From Coffea arabica (taxonomy: Eukaryota > Streptophyta > Magnoliopsida > Gentianales > Rubiaceae), in contig NC_092320.1 in NCBI RefSeq assembly GCF_036785885.1, positions 12,215,557 through 12,279,556 on the forward strand: a stretch of 64,000 bases of DNA, read 5' to 3'. Shown here one piece after another: positions 35,766-48,447 of this stretch (position 1 is its first letter; each line of letters opens with the position of its first letter). The translations under genes were made by a program, and so were the position numbers. The notes below the pieces were generated by a model, which did no database searches, was not told the DNA's origin, and saw only the letters and a program-made list of their open reading frames with translations.

Positions 35766-38651
35766 GATTAAGGACTGGGCAATTAGATTTATCATGAATT
35801 GTACAGTTGTTGTTTTTATTAAATAATTTAATATATGTATTATTTGTACACCAACTCAATGCGTAATACAATTGTATCAAAGTTAACTTTAAAAAAAAAA
35901 TCTTAACTGAATCTAAGAGCTCATTTAGATTGTTATTTTTTAAAATTTTTATAAAAAATACAATAATAATTTAATATATTTAAGATAAAAAGGTATTGAT
36001 AAATGTGTTCATAGAAAATGCACATATTTTTTGAAAAAAAAAATGGGCAGTAATAAGGTAGAAGTCCAGGAGCATAAAAAAAGAGCTCATACTTGGTTTT
36101 TAGTGATATTTCTTCAACGAAAGGAGATTTATACAAGACAATTAGTGCATAGAAACTTCGAAGTTTGCAAAGAAAGTTAAGAAATTTATGCAGGATGGAG
36201 CTTTAAAATTTTGCAAGGTTAATCAAAAAAGTAGTCATTGTATGTGGAGTTTCTAAATTATTCTAATGACTAGACCAATTCATATTTCACAAAGATGGGG
36301 AAGAAAGAGAAAATTTTGCGAGGGCAAACATGGGACAATCAACTTTTAAAGATTGAAAAATAAAAAAAAAGGAGAAAGTAAAAGAATTTTGAAAAGGAAA
36401 AGATAAAAAGAGGAGTTTTTAGAGGGGTATGGTGTGGCTGTTTGTGGGGAAGCAAGAAGGTGAAGAAGGGGACACGACGACCCATAAGGACGCCCGACAA
36501 ATTATTTGATTTGGGCCCCAGTGGTTACACGTGGCATTCCCTTTTATTTTTCTCCCACCCCGCTTTCCTTGCACGTAGAGGATGAGGAATCGACGGCACT
36601 TTTGATTTGGGTATAAATATGCCCAAATCATGGAATGATTTCGTAGTAGCAAACAAATTCTTTGTATTTTTGGTGTCGGTTCCTCAAAAAAAAAAAAAAT
36701 AATAATAATAATAATTTTGGCGTCGGAAGTGCCAATGTGGCTAGAGATTCTCTTCTCGGGGACTATTTTACAATATCCCAATTTTGTAGTGATAATTGAT
36801 AATGTAGGATTTATTACGAGATTTTTGTTACAAGGCGTTTATGCTTTATATTTATAACCACAAAGCAAAGTCATATGGGGTCATTTTGCATGTCCCATGA
36901 CAGCAACTTGCGTATGGTAGCCGAAACACAGCAAGTTCGTCTACTCCAAATCCTTTGCCTCGTTTCAAGATTTGAACTTTTTAAAAATAGGGGATGTTCA
37001 TGGATTTGTTTGTAAAATTGTTCTCAAAAATTCAAATTTAAAATTTAAAATTAGTATGAAATATTCCTAAAAGTGGAAATATTATTGGAAGAGGTGATCA
37101 AAATTAATTTTAATTACGATGAGATGGTAAATATTTTAGAACATTTCAAAATAAAAAAGTATAGCATCGATCTTTCATATGAAGAATGGAGTGTTTATTT
37201 ATTGGCCTTATTCTTGGTTGCTTTCTAAATTCTGATTATAAAGAATAGTTAGAATCAAGTTGATTATAAATTTTAACTTTTTCTAATAAGTAAAATATAT
37301 ATATATATATAATCCAAATGTAAAAACAATCGGAAACGTCACAAAAATTAGTTAGCTGAAATCAAAATTTATAATCAGTTAAAATAATTGGCCGAGAATC
37401 GGCCATTGACCAGCTAGTAATTGTGTCCTTCACTATAGCAAATTTTCTTGATATAGATTTTAGGGACGGGATGGATTTCATTTTTTTGAAGATAGAAGGC
37501 GCAACGTTCCAAATTCCCAATACCCTTCAAACATAGGGGAGCATTTCACAAGGTCATGACGAATCATTGGGAGTGTTTTGATACCTCAATTATTTCAAAT
37601 AATATTTTGTTTGCATCACAAACACATTTCTCAATTTACATTTTTATATTTTCAATCATCTTTTTATCTCACATATATCACATCACAAAAAGTATTACAG
37701 TAATTATTTCAAATAATATTTCAAATAATACCATATCCAAACAAACCAATTATTTTCTTTTGGCTCTAAAGGAAACATATTATAATAAAAGAAACACATT
37801 TTTATACAGTTTACTGCTGTTTCGTATTGGAAGCAATGATGCAAATCCACTCTCTCCTCTCCTCGGTCGTCCTTGTTCTTTTTACGTTTTTCTCGATGCC
37901 TCGCCCTTTTTCTTAGTACTACTTTTGGTTGTCAGAATAGTTTGCACTTTTGCCTTTTGAACTTGTATTTGGAACTAGTAGTGTATTATTACTTTCCTTC
38001 AAAAAAAAAAAAAAAAAAAAACTAGTACTACTAGCTATATAACTTTAGTGTGAAATTTGTTAAGATAAAAATAATAGGATGGTAAACAAGGGCAGTCTCT
38101 CCTCTTGATAAATATGTAACGTCTACCTGCAAAATTTGTGGCATGGACGGGCTTGTTATCGCTTTCTAATTTAATCTGATTATATATTCTGATAGTTCGT
38201 TTAATTTCCTCCATTGCTCTAACGTTTACATTTTAGATTTTTTAAAAGTTAAAAAACTAAAATTTAAAATTTACTAAAGAGTAACTTTAGCTGATTTTGA
38301 TCATAATTTTATGATTAATATCTATCATCAGTTTTTATAAAACCTAAAATGAACAAGAACAAGGCTGGTTGAGTGTACGCAGGTCTGGAATTTATACTTA
38401 CTAGTGTATATCTAAAATTGAATTTGACCGTATAATTTATACAAGAATTGTTTCTCCTCCAAATCCCATCCCGGGTGGATGGGACCTCAGCAGGAGGCAG
38501 GCAGCAGAGGATAAGACCATGAAATGTTGCAGGAAGAAGCAGCCGGTAAAGCAAGAAAGTACGTACATATAACCTGTACTTTTTAAAAATCAGCATCTGC
38601 AACGCCCAAGCTTAAATTTGGCCCCGCCCGGGCACCCAGGCAGGCATGGAC

Positions 38652-38654
<3 letters not shown>
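35766..38654. other. Spacer with one MITE and homopolymer tracts
   Basis: Low-complexity AT-rich DNA. The 120-codon open frame at 36419-36781 (-) contains homopolymer Ile and Phe runs from (TAA)n and poly-A and is not called. A MITE-like repeat at 37566-37745 is listed separately. Nothing else was recognised. Confidence 0.4.
37566..37745. mobile_element. MITE-like repeat ('ttatttgaaataat' family), copy 3
   Basis: The left 'gtgttttgatacctcaatta' and right 'ataccatatccaaacaaacc' are imperfect inverse repeats, and 'ttatttcaaataatatt' occurs near both ends. The middle has 'tctcacatatatcacatcac', as in the copy at 14.4 kb. Confidence 0.5.
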
Positions 38655-38688
<34 letters not shown>

Positions 38689-38691
38689 TCT

Positions 38692-38724
<33 letters not shown>
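38655..38724. repeat. Compound (AT)n-(GT)n microsatellite, about 70 bp
   Basis: About 32 bp of AT repeats, a 9-bp interruption ('catctacct' type) and about 30 bp of GT repeats. Confidence 0.95.
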
Positions 38725-38727
<3 letters not shown>

Positions 38728-39470
38728 GAGAAGGAGAGATGGGGGTTGGTGAAGAATGCCTCAGCCTGCCCTTTGTGCAGTATGCAGAGAGGATAGATTC
38801 GGAAATGGCGGCCATATGCATTGCATTTGCCACGCGTCCTAAAGTGCTATCTCTCCCCCTTCGCCATGCTTCATCCTTCAAATCTTCAATAGTCCCCTGC
38901 GTCCGCGCCTTCTTTTACACGACTATAGTATTCCTTTGGCAAAAAATGGTACTCAAACTTCTATCTTAATTTGTCCCTTTTCACGAAACAGTGCCTCAAC
39001 ATGATAAAATATTATTGCATTGTTTCTCTGCCTTTTGTTTACCAAAGAAAAACAAATTTGAGAAAAAGAAAGAGTGCGAAATTTGAGAAAAAATGAGGAT
39101 TTAAATCCAAAAAACCTAAATTTTCGAATCTCAATTTTAACCATTAATATTGCTAATGAAAATAGTAGTATATAATTTTAAACTTGAATTATAGTAATAT
39201 TACAAATACTGTAATTTTAAAAGCTACGAACACGTCTAAAATTCTACATACTAAAAATTAGAGATTAGAGTTTGATATTATGAAAATCAAAGCATCTGTA
39301 ATTTTTTTATTTTCCTTTAATCCTTTACCAAATTCACTTGTGTATTGCGAAATTCTTCTCTATATGTTGATTCATAGCCCTGCAAACTCCTCAAATAATC
39401 CACTTTTAGTTGCGAAGCATGAAAAACAGTTGAAATGGTACTTTTGTATGCATGGTTAGAGTGCAAATTA
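38725..39470. other. Spacer, no gene seen
   Basis: AT-rich sequence without a supported ORF or repeat border. Confidence 0.35.
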
Positions 39471-40016
39471 GGTTGTAAACAAACCGGCTCAAGTTAAGTT
39501 TTGATCTAATTGAGTCGAGTTTTGATTTAATTTTACTATATTCGAATTTGAGTTCGATGAGCTTTCAAATTTGAACCGAGTCAAGCTCAAACTCGAGTTT
39601 AAAATAATAAAAATAATTACCTTTTTATTTTTTAAAAAAATAAATAAAATAGTAAATTTTCTTAGTAAATAATAAAATATTAGGAATATATATATAATTT
39701 TACTATAAAATTTTTAAATATATATATATATATATAAAATCGAGTCGATTCGTAAACTAACGAACTGAATATTTTTAATCTCAACTTTGAGTTCGAACTC
39801 GATTTGATCATTTCAAATTCGACTTGAATTATTCGCGATTAGCTTACGAGCGGCTTGACTCATAATATACAGTCCTAGACTGCAGACTATCGAGTCGTCT
39901 CGCAAAACTTACGAGTTGAGTTTCTTTAAACTCAAATTCTAATTTAAACTTGACTTGATCAATTTCAACTCTGACTTGAATTCTTCGCAAGTTGCTTGAC
40001 GCTCGTGCAACCCTAG
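39471..40016. mobile_element. AT-rich repeat with internal about 130-bp tandem duplication, probably hAT-like
   Basis: The left end 'taggttgtaaacaaaccggc' and the right end (reverse complement 'tagggttgcacgagcgtcaa') are related. The element is full of 'gagttcgaactcga'-type words. Its right half holds two diverged copies of a unit running from about 'tcgatttgatcatttcaaat' to 'ctagactgcagactatcg' and from 'acttgacttgatcaatttca' to 'ctagtctgcagaccatcg'. No ORF and no clean target duplication. Confidence 0.4.
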
Positions 40017-40230
40017 TCTGCAGACCATCGCAAGTTTTTGTCATCGCTTTGTTTCGTATAGTCAATTTGCTCCAATGACTAAACGAACAATTCAAGTTTC
40101 CACGTCTAGTGAACACGAAAAATGAACAATAAATATAAATACAAAAATAAAAAACGATGACAGATCAGATGGAAGTGATGGAGAGTACAATAAGTCATGC
40201 GACAACCAGCCTATCGTTCCGAATTGACCC

Positions 40231-40261
<31 letters not shown>

Positions 40262-40897
40262 GCCCCAAAAAAAAAGAAAAAAGATGCAAAGCGTGGGTGT
40301 CCCGGTAGTGATTGGCTGAGAATTCGGCGGGACATGGTTGGCAGTAGAATTTGATTAATCATGATATTTCCAACGAAAAAAAATAAAATAAATGCATATG
40401 AGGAGGCTTCAATGGAAAATATTTAATAGAAAGTATATATAAGAATTAATGGCTCCGACGGGAGCCGGGTGTCTCTCATGATTTACCAAAGGCCCCATAA
40501 TTGGTCAACGGTCAAAAACGACTCGAGTGAAACGAATCATTCCACACGTTCGTTCGTTCCCCCCAAATCTTTTGACTAGCGCTATTATTACTGCATGATC
40601 ACTTTGTTACCCTCTCCCCACATGACCTTCCAATTCTTTAATCAACTACTAGTATTACTTAGCAATTGTTACTGCTAGTCTGCTACATGGTATGTATTAC
40701 TATTAATTTTATTCCTATGTACTATAATCACACTAATATTAAACACATGTTACACCTACTCTTTTTTTCTTTGGGGTACTGAGCTATGTGGATAAGAGTT
40801 AAACCTAGGGTGATTGGAATTTGTTAATGCCTCGAATCTGGAAAAAAAATTTTTTGTTTAAAAATAATACTATAATCATTTTTTATGATACGATATA
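40017..40897. other. Spacer with a long poly-C tract
   Basis: Non-coding. It contains the 29-base C run described separately and otherwise has no recognised feature. Confidence 0.4.
40233..40266. repeat. 29-base uninterrupted poly-C tract
   Basis: 29 consecutive C (40233-40261), then G, then CCCC and an A-rich run. The complementary strand is a G29 tract able in principle to form G-quadruplexes. Length in this assembly may be unreliable. Confidence 0.9.
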
Positions 40898-41171
40898 CTC
40901 CGTCCGTTTCATTAAAAATGTCATACTTTTTCTTTTTGGCTGCTCCAAACTATTTGTCATATTTGATATTTCTAACTACTTTATACTCTAAAATTTCCCT
41001 TATGACCTTCATTAATGATACATAAAGACAAATGTGATGTGATTGTTTTTTATTTTTTACTTTGACCAACAAGGTAAAAATGGAATAAAAGAAAATTTTT
41101 TTTTAGTGGAGTATACTATGTATAAAAAGTACATATCATCAAATATGACTAAATATATGAGACGGAGGAAG
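40898..41171. mobile_element. Stowaway-like MITE, second copy
   Basis: The left 'ctccgtccgtttcattaaaa' and right 'atatatgagacggaggaag' are inverse repeats with TA on both flanks (40896-40897 and 41172-41173). It is 274 bp long with no ORF. It belongs to the same superfamily as the element at 14.5 kb, but the interior is different. Confidence 0.7.
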
Positions 41172-41173
41172 TA

Positions 41174-43623
41174 AGTGATAAAAATGAATAAATAATATAA
41201 TTGTAAGCAAAAAAAGTTTCAATGGCGTAACAAAAAATACTTTCTAAAACATTACCTATTCGAACAAACTCTAATTTTTTTAATCATTTTCTCATCTGTA
41301 CGCAGAAATGTACAATAATCATTTGAAATTGGGTAATTAGGAAATTAATTTTTTTAGAAAATATTTAATGAGGAACAAAAATGTTAAATATAGTGAAAAA
41401 GGGCTTTCATTTTTTTTTTTTTCAACAAACGGAAAAAGGGCTTTCATATTGCCTGTAAATTCTTTACGCCCTTCCACAGGAAGAGTTAAAAAAAAAAAAC
41501 GGAAAAAAGAAAAGAAACTCATACTAGATGGGTGGGATGGGACCAAGAAGTCATTCAAGTAGGTCTAAGGTATTTTAACAAAAGCCCTTTTAGTCTGATG
41601 GGCAATGGTCCACGAATGTAGCCCAAAAAGGATCGAAGACCAGAATCAGCTCACCACCCAAAGCTGAGTTAGGAATATTTTTTACTGTCGAATTTTCTCC
41701 TGGTAATCTGCTAAGTAAAGCTTAGAGGGGAAGGGAAAAAGTGGGCGGTGGAGTGAAAATCACGTGACTTCTCTCTCACAGCCAAAGTCACATTACACGT
41801 GTGATCTCGCCTAGGAATGTGTACGTCCCTGATTTAATCTGCAGCTTCTTGTCCACTCATTGTTCAACCTGAGAAAAAAGAGATGCATGCATATTATTAT
41901 TTTCACGAGTTTTACAGGCTATTGATTAATTAACAACAGACGGCAGCCGATAAAAAAAAAAAAAAAAGAACATAAATAAAACCCTCCCAATTCCAACACG
42001 AGAACAGAAACCAATAATAACCATTAGGCAACCCATTGCATGCTAGTATTGTTTCATCTAATGCTCTGTTTACTCTTTCGAAGAAAACAGGAGACTGCAA
42101 AAAGGATCGACAAAGAAATTAACGCTAAATGCAGTACAAATAACACGTACTAAGAAATAAAACTGCAACGTACCTAAACGTAAACTGAAGGAGTATCAGA
42201 AATTTATTAGTAGCCATGTGGCGTCGAAAATAAAGTGGTTCGATACTCGTGATCGTTCCATGGGTGCAGCCAGAAATCAGCAATTGCCTTTTGATTATAT
42301 TTGTAGGATTCGCTTAGGTGTGGTTTGTGAAAATTCTTGCTAAAAGATACTTGTAATCGAATTCAACTCCATTAAAAGCACGTTCGTGGTTCATTGACTA
42401 GTCAAACCAAGTGGCCACGAGTAGCAATTTGTGTTCCCACATTTTGTCAAATGATTATTTTTGTCTCTCACTTCTAAAATGATGCTGATTTTACGTCCTT
42501 TACAAAATTAAGTCCACTAAAATTAAGTTTCCGACCACCCACTTGTTAATCTGAACCCACTATATAAATCACACATGGTTATAAATAAAAAATAAGAATA
42601 ATTGGAAATAGGAAGCATCCGGGTTTTAACCATTTGGGCTGGGTATGGCCTGAAAAGTCTTTCAGCATTTTTAAAATGGTCCAAAAATGGGCCTAACAAA
42701 ACCAGTCCGAGGAGGCCCAATTGATAGGCTGCAGTTGTAAGTCAAGGGCCATGACATTTGCACAAGAATCCAAACAAAAAATACCATATTCCTTCCATTC
42801 CTTTCCCTCCCGCTCCCTCAAGACAAACAAAGCCTCAGGTTATCACAAATCATTGGTTGCATTTCAATTTTATCATTGACATGAATAACTCTTTGAATAT
42901 CTAATGCACTTTCACCAAGTAATAATTTGCCATTTTCTTCTCTTTTTTTTTTTTTGTCAAAATGTTATAATTTACCATTCACATAATAAACAAAGTAAAG
43001 GCTTTGGGTGTTTGATAATACCGCAATGCCACCTGCGGAACCAAATGTACTTAGCTAACAAAGGTTCCGACTTCCAACTTTCCACGTGAGGGAAGAAAAA
43101 GTTGCGTAACTTCTCACACTCGAATCAGATTGCACTTGCGAAGGATTATGAAGCAATATATGAATAATTGGTCTGGCTCTAGCATTTTGATTTAATGAAG
43201 GTGGAGCCCTTTAGCCGGGTTTAACTTTAACTTCTAAAGGACGACAGAATCTAATAATCCTTCGTCCTTTGAGACATCATATTGCGGCTGCAAAACAGAA
43301 GCTGCAACGGACTTTAAGTCTTTGATCAATCATTCACTGCAAAGTTTTCAAGGTGAAGTTCAATCCTAAGAGAGTACTAAGTTGTTTTACCCTTTACATC
43401 AGAACAGACAGAGCCAAAACACGGGCTATCTAAATAGGGTTGGAAACTTTTCGAGCGTACAAAAGTCTGCTGGATTTTACTTATCATGGAGCCGATGTTC
43501 CCTTTTCAACTCTACTACTAAGAAAATAGGACATCCAACCTAAGTAAATGAGTGCAAGCATGGGTGCATGATGATCTTGCTATCAATCCTCGCATTGATC
43601 TGGGGCATATGCATGTCATGACT
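41174..43623. other. Spacer, no gene seen
   Basis: Includes poly-A/T tracts near 41410, 41485, 41955 and 42945. No domain-bearing ORF on either strand. The final few hundred bases are probably the RPA2 3' UTR. Confidence 0.4.
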
Positions 43624-46352
43624 TCAACCACAGGTAGTGGACTTGTAATGACATTCATCAATTGTTGAGTAAATCAGCCCTTCTGATTCTAGGGACTCAA
43701 TAGTCTCCCTACAACATTGACAAAAGGGGGGGAAAGAAAACTGGTGAGTTGCTTTCATTACTATATCCGCACGCAAGCAGAGAGGCAGAGAGGCAGAGAG
43801 AGAGAGAGAGGATACGTACAAGATCTTTTCCAGAGGAATTTTGAGGTGCTGGGCAATTTCATTCCTGTGAACTCCCTTTTCCTGTGCCCTGGAACATGGG
43901 AAGAGCTCAAGTCAATAAGCATCAAAAAAGACCATGTATAAACTCAAATTGCAAATAAACGGACTCGGAAGATTATCAAGTATTTATTTAATTTTCAAAT
44001 CGAAGATGAAGACAATCCATTTTCTAGTGAAAAACAAATTACGCTAGCCATTTCCCTGTTCCGTGCTGTTAGCAATACATTCCGCAGCAAATTACACCGG
44101 TCATGCAGCCCATCTAGACAAACTATTCCATTGACACTTATTTACGTTTCTATGCAGTGCAGCCCATTTGCATCAACTTTTATGACTTACACTGAGGAAG
44201 GTTGTTCTAAGTACTCTATCACCATTTTATCAATGCCCTTGAGTCCATCCGTGCTATATTCTCCATAGAACTGAGAAGTCCAGAAGAACGAATCAGAAAC
44301 ATTATAAAGATCAAGTAATCTAATGCTAGGCGAGTATTAATGTCAACTGACTTGATTTGAAGAAGAGCTCTTGTGTCCATTCACAGGAGTGCTAACTGCT
44401 GAAATTGGATTATGAACTTGAGAAGGGGCAATGACTCCATTCTGCGCCATGTATATTTGACAATATATTGTCTCAGTTAGAAGATGAAATAATTAACGAG
44501 TATAACCTATTCAGATAACTGCATGCTACGCACTGTTGAAACAGATAACAAGCAAAAGTTGTATTTATACCCGTCTGGTGTTAAAGCTGTGGTAATGTAT
44601 GCAGGCGAGAAAGTGGCTTGAGAGCTCATCATAGTTATTCAGAGGCCTGAAATCAAGAAAAAATTCAACCATTGGTATACAAAAATGGCAAAATATTAGT
44701 CATCTATGGACACCCTATTAGCTAGCCTATGTGCAATTATGGCATGACAATAGAAAAAATGTAACATGAACATAAAGATTGATCTCCTCAGAAAATACGC
44801 AATCCAATTGAACAAATTTCCTCAAGTTTTCACCTCCGATTCCAGCAAAAGAAAAAGCATCCAACACCGAGTTGCTATTAATGCTACAATTAGATAGATG
44901 TCATTTTCAAATCGTTTAATAATCTTAAATGAGGACAATATAACTCAACTAGCAACAGCTCAAGCCAAGAATCTTTATTTCTCAGAAAAAAATTTGAATA
45001 AAGCTCATATTAAATTGCAAAATGATGCCTACCTGATGGCAAAGACCTGAAGTTGCTTTTTGCCTTGCAATGCTTTCAAAAGTCCATGCACTCGAACATA
45101 CTTCCCATCCCTATAATTCAAACAAAAAACATGGTTTGAAGTTAAATGTAAATGAAGCAGAACTAACAAAGTCGGAGACCTTACTCTACTCTCCCGACTT
45201 CCTTGGTGTCCACGGCGTCATTGATCCTGCAATGTATAACATGAATACATACTTAGCCAAAGATGAACTTCAATATAAACTACACTTGCAGTAAACAACC
45301 AACAATGCCATTAGCCATCTGATTCCCCACACTGTCACAGCATTAATGCTTGGTTAGTAACAAACTAACAACCTCTAATACAGGTTGTCAAGATGATCAA
45401 CTTGACGCAAGACTAACTTATCTAAGGTTAAGCGGTAGTAGAACCTAAGAAAACATAAAGCATATTGGTATATGTTTTTAACATTTCTACACACATAACA
45501 GGAATCAGGCATTCATGGTTTACATATCAAATGATGAAAACTGAGGATATTTGACCCTCTGATATAATTTCCTCCTTTTACTTCTGATTACCTTAATTTC
45601 CAAGATGCAAGTAATTTCTTGACAACGAAATCAAACATAAGATTCCATACGCCATGAATATTCTAGCTATTACTATTAATATGAAGCACGTCAAGGGCAT
45701 CCAATTTCCCAAAAGAGTGAATGGCTGTCCACATCAAATTGGAATCTGAGTTAAAAAAATATCAAATGAACATTTGAATTTAGACATTGTCCTAACCCCC
45801 TTATACAAACTGACAGAGAGCTAAATGTGAAGTGAATGGTAAATAGTATACCATCTAAGGCAACCAATACGGCCAGTCCCATCATCAATCTCAAATTGGA
45901 CATCCGTAACCTTTTCAGATTTGTTAAATGCCATTCCCACCAACATCACCTGAAACCCGATACAAATCAGGTATCTTCATATATTAAAACTCAAATCTTG
46001 TGAAAAAAAAAAGGTAAGAAAACAATTTTCAAAGGGATACAAAAAATAAACCCACATTTTTTACATCAACTCCGTCGATCTTAAAGCTTGATTTGTCATC
46101 AGTTGATAGTACTGCATCGCTTATTTGCTTCACCGTTACCGGAACCATCGGCTGTGCATCTCGACTCTTTTTTTTCAAATGTGTCCAAATATTCAAAAAA
46201 AAGAGTAAACAACAAAATAATAAAGGAAATTGTGAAATGAAAGAAAATGGGATAAAGTAGAATTTGACCTTGGCTGAGGAGCGGGATGAGTCAGTGGTTT
46301 GTGAAGAAGAAAAGCCGCCGCCGGCGACATCTATCTGGCTGCTGGAGAACAT
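43624..46352 (-). CDS. RPA2: Replication protein A 32 kDa subunit (RPA2/RPA32)
   Basis: Ten coding exons on the - strand: 46269-46352, 46056-46166, 45852-45949, 45185-45226, 45033-45110, 44571-44646, 44352-44441, 44191-44270, 43820-43888 and 43624-43708. They sum to 813 nt and 270 aa, the normal RPA32 length. The Ser-rich N-terminus 'MFSSSQIDVAGGGFSSSQTT' carries SQ sites at Ser5 and Ser17, the kind phosphorylated by ATM/ATR after DNA damage. 'PMVPVTVKQISDAV' opens the OB-fold (about 35-165) with 'FEIDDGTGRIGCLRW' and 'YVRVHGLLKALQGKKQLQVF'. The C-terminal winged helix (about 200-270) has 'GVHRNEIAQHLKIPLEKIL' and 'ESEGLIYSTIDECHYK'. RPA2 is the middle subunit of the single-strand DNA-binding RPA trimer in replication, recombination and repair. 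The first donor, AAG|GTCAAA, and the A-rich next acceptor are weak but keep the conserved frame. Confidence 0.95.
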
Positions 46353-47145
46353 TTCTCCTTGTCTTCTTCTTCTTTGTTATTTTTTTCGTTATGGCAGATA
46401 CGTCGGTGGACGAATGAAGAGGACTGATCAAAGTTATGGATAACATATTTACGTTCCCGCCATTTTCATTCTGCTTTCCCGCTAAAAATTGGTGGACATG
46501 TTTATGGGAGGAAGTGGTTAAACGAGGCCCACTGCTTCAATGGGTTGGCCGGATGAAACAGGCCCGTTTTGATTTGGATAGTGCACCAACACGTTTTGGA
46601 AATGATGAAAGTGAAGTTTACGATTAATTGATTGCCTTTTTGTTTGTCATAACTCACAAGAAGAAAGAACGAAAAGATTGCCCCATTCTTAATTTTAGGT
46701 ACAATGGGATGAAAAAAGTTAGATTGAAGATAATCAAGCGGTAAATGATGTCAAAAGATTAACCGTTTTCTTTTGTACTTAATAGAAAGATCATCTAAAT
46801 TGTAGAGCTAAGTAGAAACATGATTGAAAGAAATGAAAATATTTTTACTTAGTCAGTAAACACATAAGAAGTGGTAAATTTACAACTTTTTAACCAATTA
46901 TAGTAAGAAGATTGTATGTACAATTGTGACATTAACCTAAATACATATGATATGACTTAACAAATGGTACAGAGATATTTTCAAAAAAAAAAAAAAAAAA
47001 ACAAATGGTACAGAGAGACATCGTGGTATATAGCCTTATAAACTCAAAATGCGTTTAATACAATAAATCAAAGTGCAGTCCAAAGAACAAACGTGTACAG
47101 AATTTGTGACAGATTAATCTACATTCCGAGAATTGATATTTATGC
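46353..47145. other. RPA2 promoter region and spacer
   Basis: Near 46440-46480 the + strand has 'acgttcccgccattttc', 'ctttcccgct' and 'cccgccat'. TTCCCGC-type words are E2F binding sites, commonly found in promoters of replication genes. The remainder up to 47145 is AT-rich and probably the 3' flank of the first DUF688 gene. Confidence 0.45.
46452..46480 (-). promoter_or_regulatory. E2F-like sites upstream of RPA2
   Basis: The + strand reads 'gttcccgccattttc' and, shortly after, 'ctttcccgct', about 100-130 bp upstream of the RPA2 start codon. Both fit the E2F core TTTCCCGC/TTCCCGCC. RPA subunit genes are known E2F-type S-phase targets in plants, so a regulatory role is plausible but untested. 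Confidence 0.5.
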
Positions 47146-48308
47146 TCATGGGTTCCGCGGATTGAAACAAAAATGCTTGCGACTGAAGAGATCTCTTCGA
47201 AGTTCTGACAATTTCATTAAGCTATGTGACCTGGGCACAACAACTGAGGATGCGGAAGATGACCGAGGAACTGAATCACCATCACTCCACTCAGGTCTCT
47301 GATCATCAGAGCAGCAAGATTCTGTTGCATTGAGATCACGTCTAAAGCTGACTTCTCCAACTTTTTCAGTTCTCCGCATTTTCTTCTTGTTGATCCAAAA
47401 CCACCCCATTCTTGACAGTTTAAAGCCATTGGTAGTTTTCGCTGACTCCTCGTGAGAATTAAGCTTTGGGAGCGGTAGTCCCAAACTCTGAACTGCTGGT
47501 GGAGGACTGGGGGGTGGAATCAGCTCATTTTCTGGTGGATGTTTTGGTGTCCCTGGCTGCATTTCCCATCTGAAGGGAACCCCTTCAGAGCTTCGATAAT
47601 ACGAACGAAAAGATTGATCCACAGAAGAGACCCTGCAAAGAATTCTGTTGCCCGCCATAGAGCCATCATTTTCAGCTGTCTCGTGTACTCGACAGTAGTA
47701 CACCTTCCTGTCCCCTTCATCCTACAATATACATTCCATAAAAGAGTCATATTAATCATAACGAGTAATTGTTGCCATCTCAAGTATTTATGATGCAAGG
47801 AATCATATTTTTGCATGGGAGTACGGCACATAATACGTAATTTTAAGTCTTCAACTCAAATTGTGAGGTGGGCTCAAAATATAAAGCAACCAGAACTAAG
47901 CGCCTGGTAGTGTCTGAGTTTCTGGTCAGGGAGACTCTAGATCTTACAAGGGCAAAGAGAAGGGGTTTCATGATATTTATGCGCCAAAAAAAATCAACAC
48001 ATGAATAACTAGTTAGAAAGTAGCTGAGCAAAGCTATCCAATTATCTTGTATTCCCAGCTTCCGTTGTGATTTTGGCTTTTGGGGATCACACATATTCTG
48101 TTTTCTGCCTGGTTCGCAATCAAATTTTGCAAAAATAAAACATTTCTGAACTTGACTTGGAGTTCAATATTGAAGTGACGAGTGAATTGACCATGCATAG
48201 CTGCATCCAGGTTATAAGCAAAATATGCATGAAATATTCTAGCACGCAAATAATAAAATGTATCGCTTAGCTTAGACAATGATTTGGTGAACTTACCTGT
48301 CTGTCCAT
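47146..48308 (-). CDS. DUF688-family protein, copy 1 (195 aa)
   Basis: Two coding exons: 48297-48308, only 12 nt reading MDRQ, and 47146-47721. The donor CAG|GTAAGT and the acceptor TTGTAG|G join in frame, giving 588 nt. The hallmark 'EGVPFRWEMQPGTPK' lies at about residues 50-64, followed by a proline-rich stretch ('PPPSPPPAVQSLGLPLPK') and a basic segment 'NKKKMRR'. The C-terminal half is Ser-rich. These features match plant proteins annotated as DUF688, whose function is unknown. I see no signal peptide, membrane segment or catalytic motif. A single-exon alternative start at the internal ATG 47656-47658 would give 174 aa, but the tiny first exon is favoured because the frame is open right up to the acceptor. 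It lies 140 bp downstream of its paralogue on the same strand. Confidence 0.8.
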
Positions 48309-48447
48309 TTGTGCTTCTAGCGCGTCTATACGAAGAAAATGCTAAATTCTACTCGGTCAAAACATGTAATTTACTTCAAACACATAAACACAGAAGAAGG
48401 ATCAATTCACACAATCACCAAGTACCCCAAAAAAAAAGAAAGAAAAA

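Noticed and set aside
36419-36781. 120-codon open frame on -
   Set aside because: Contains runs of Ile and Phe from (TAA)n and poly-A, with no recognisable domain and no splice partners.
38655-38724. Frame encoding Ile-Tyr and Cys-Val repeats
   Set aside because: Direct translation of the AT and GT microsatellite, not a gene.
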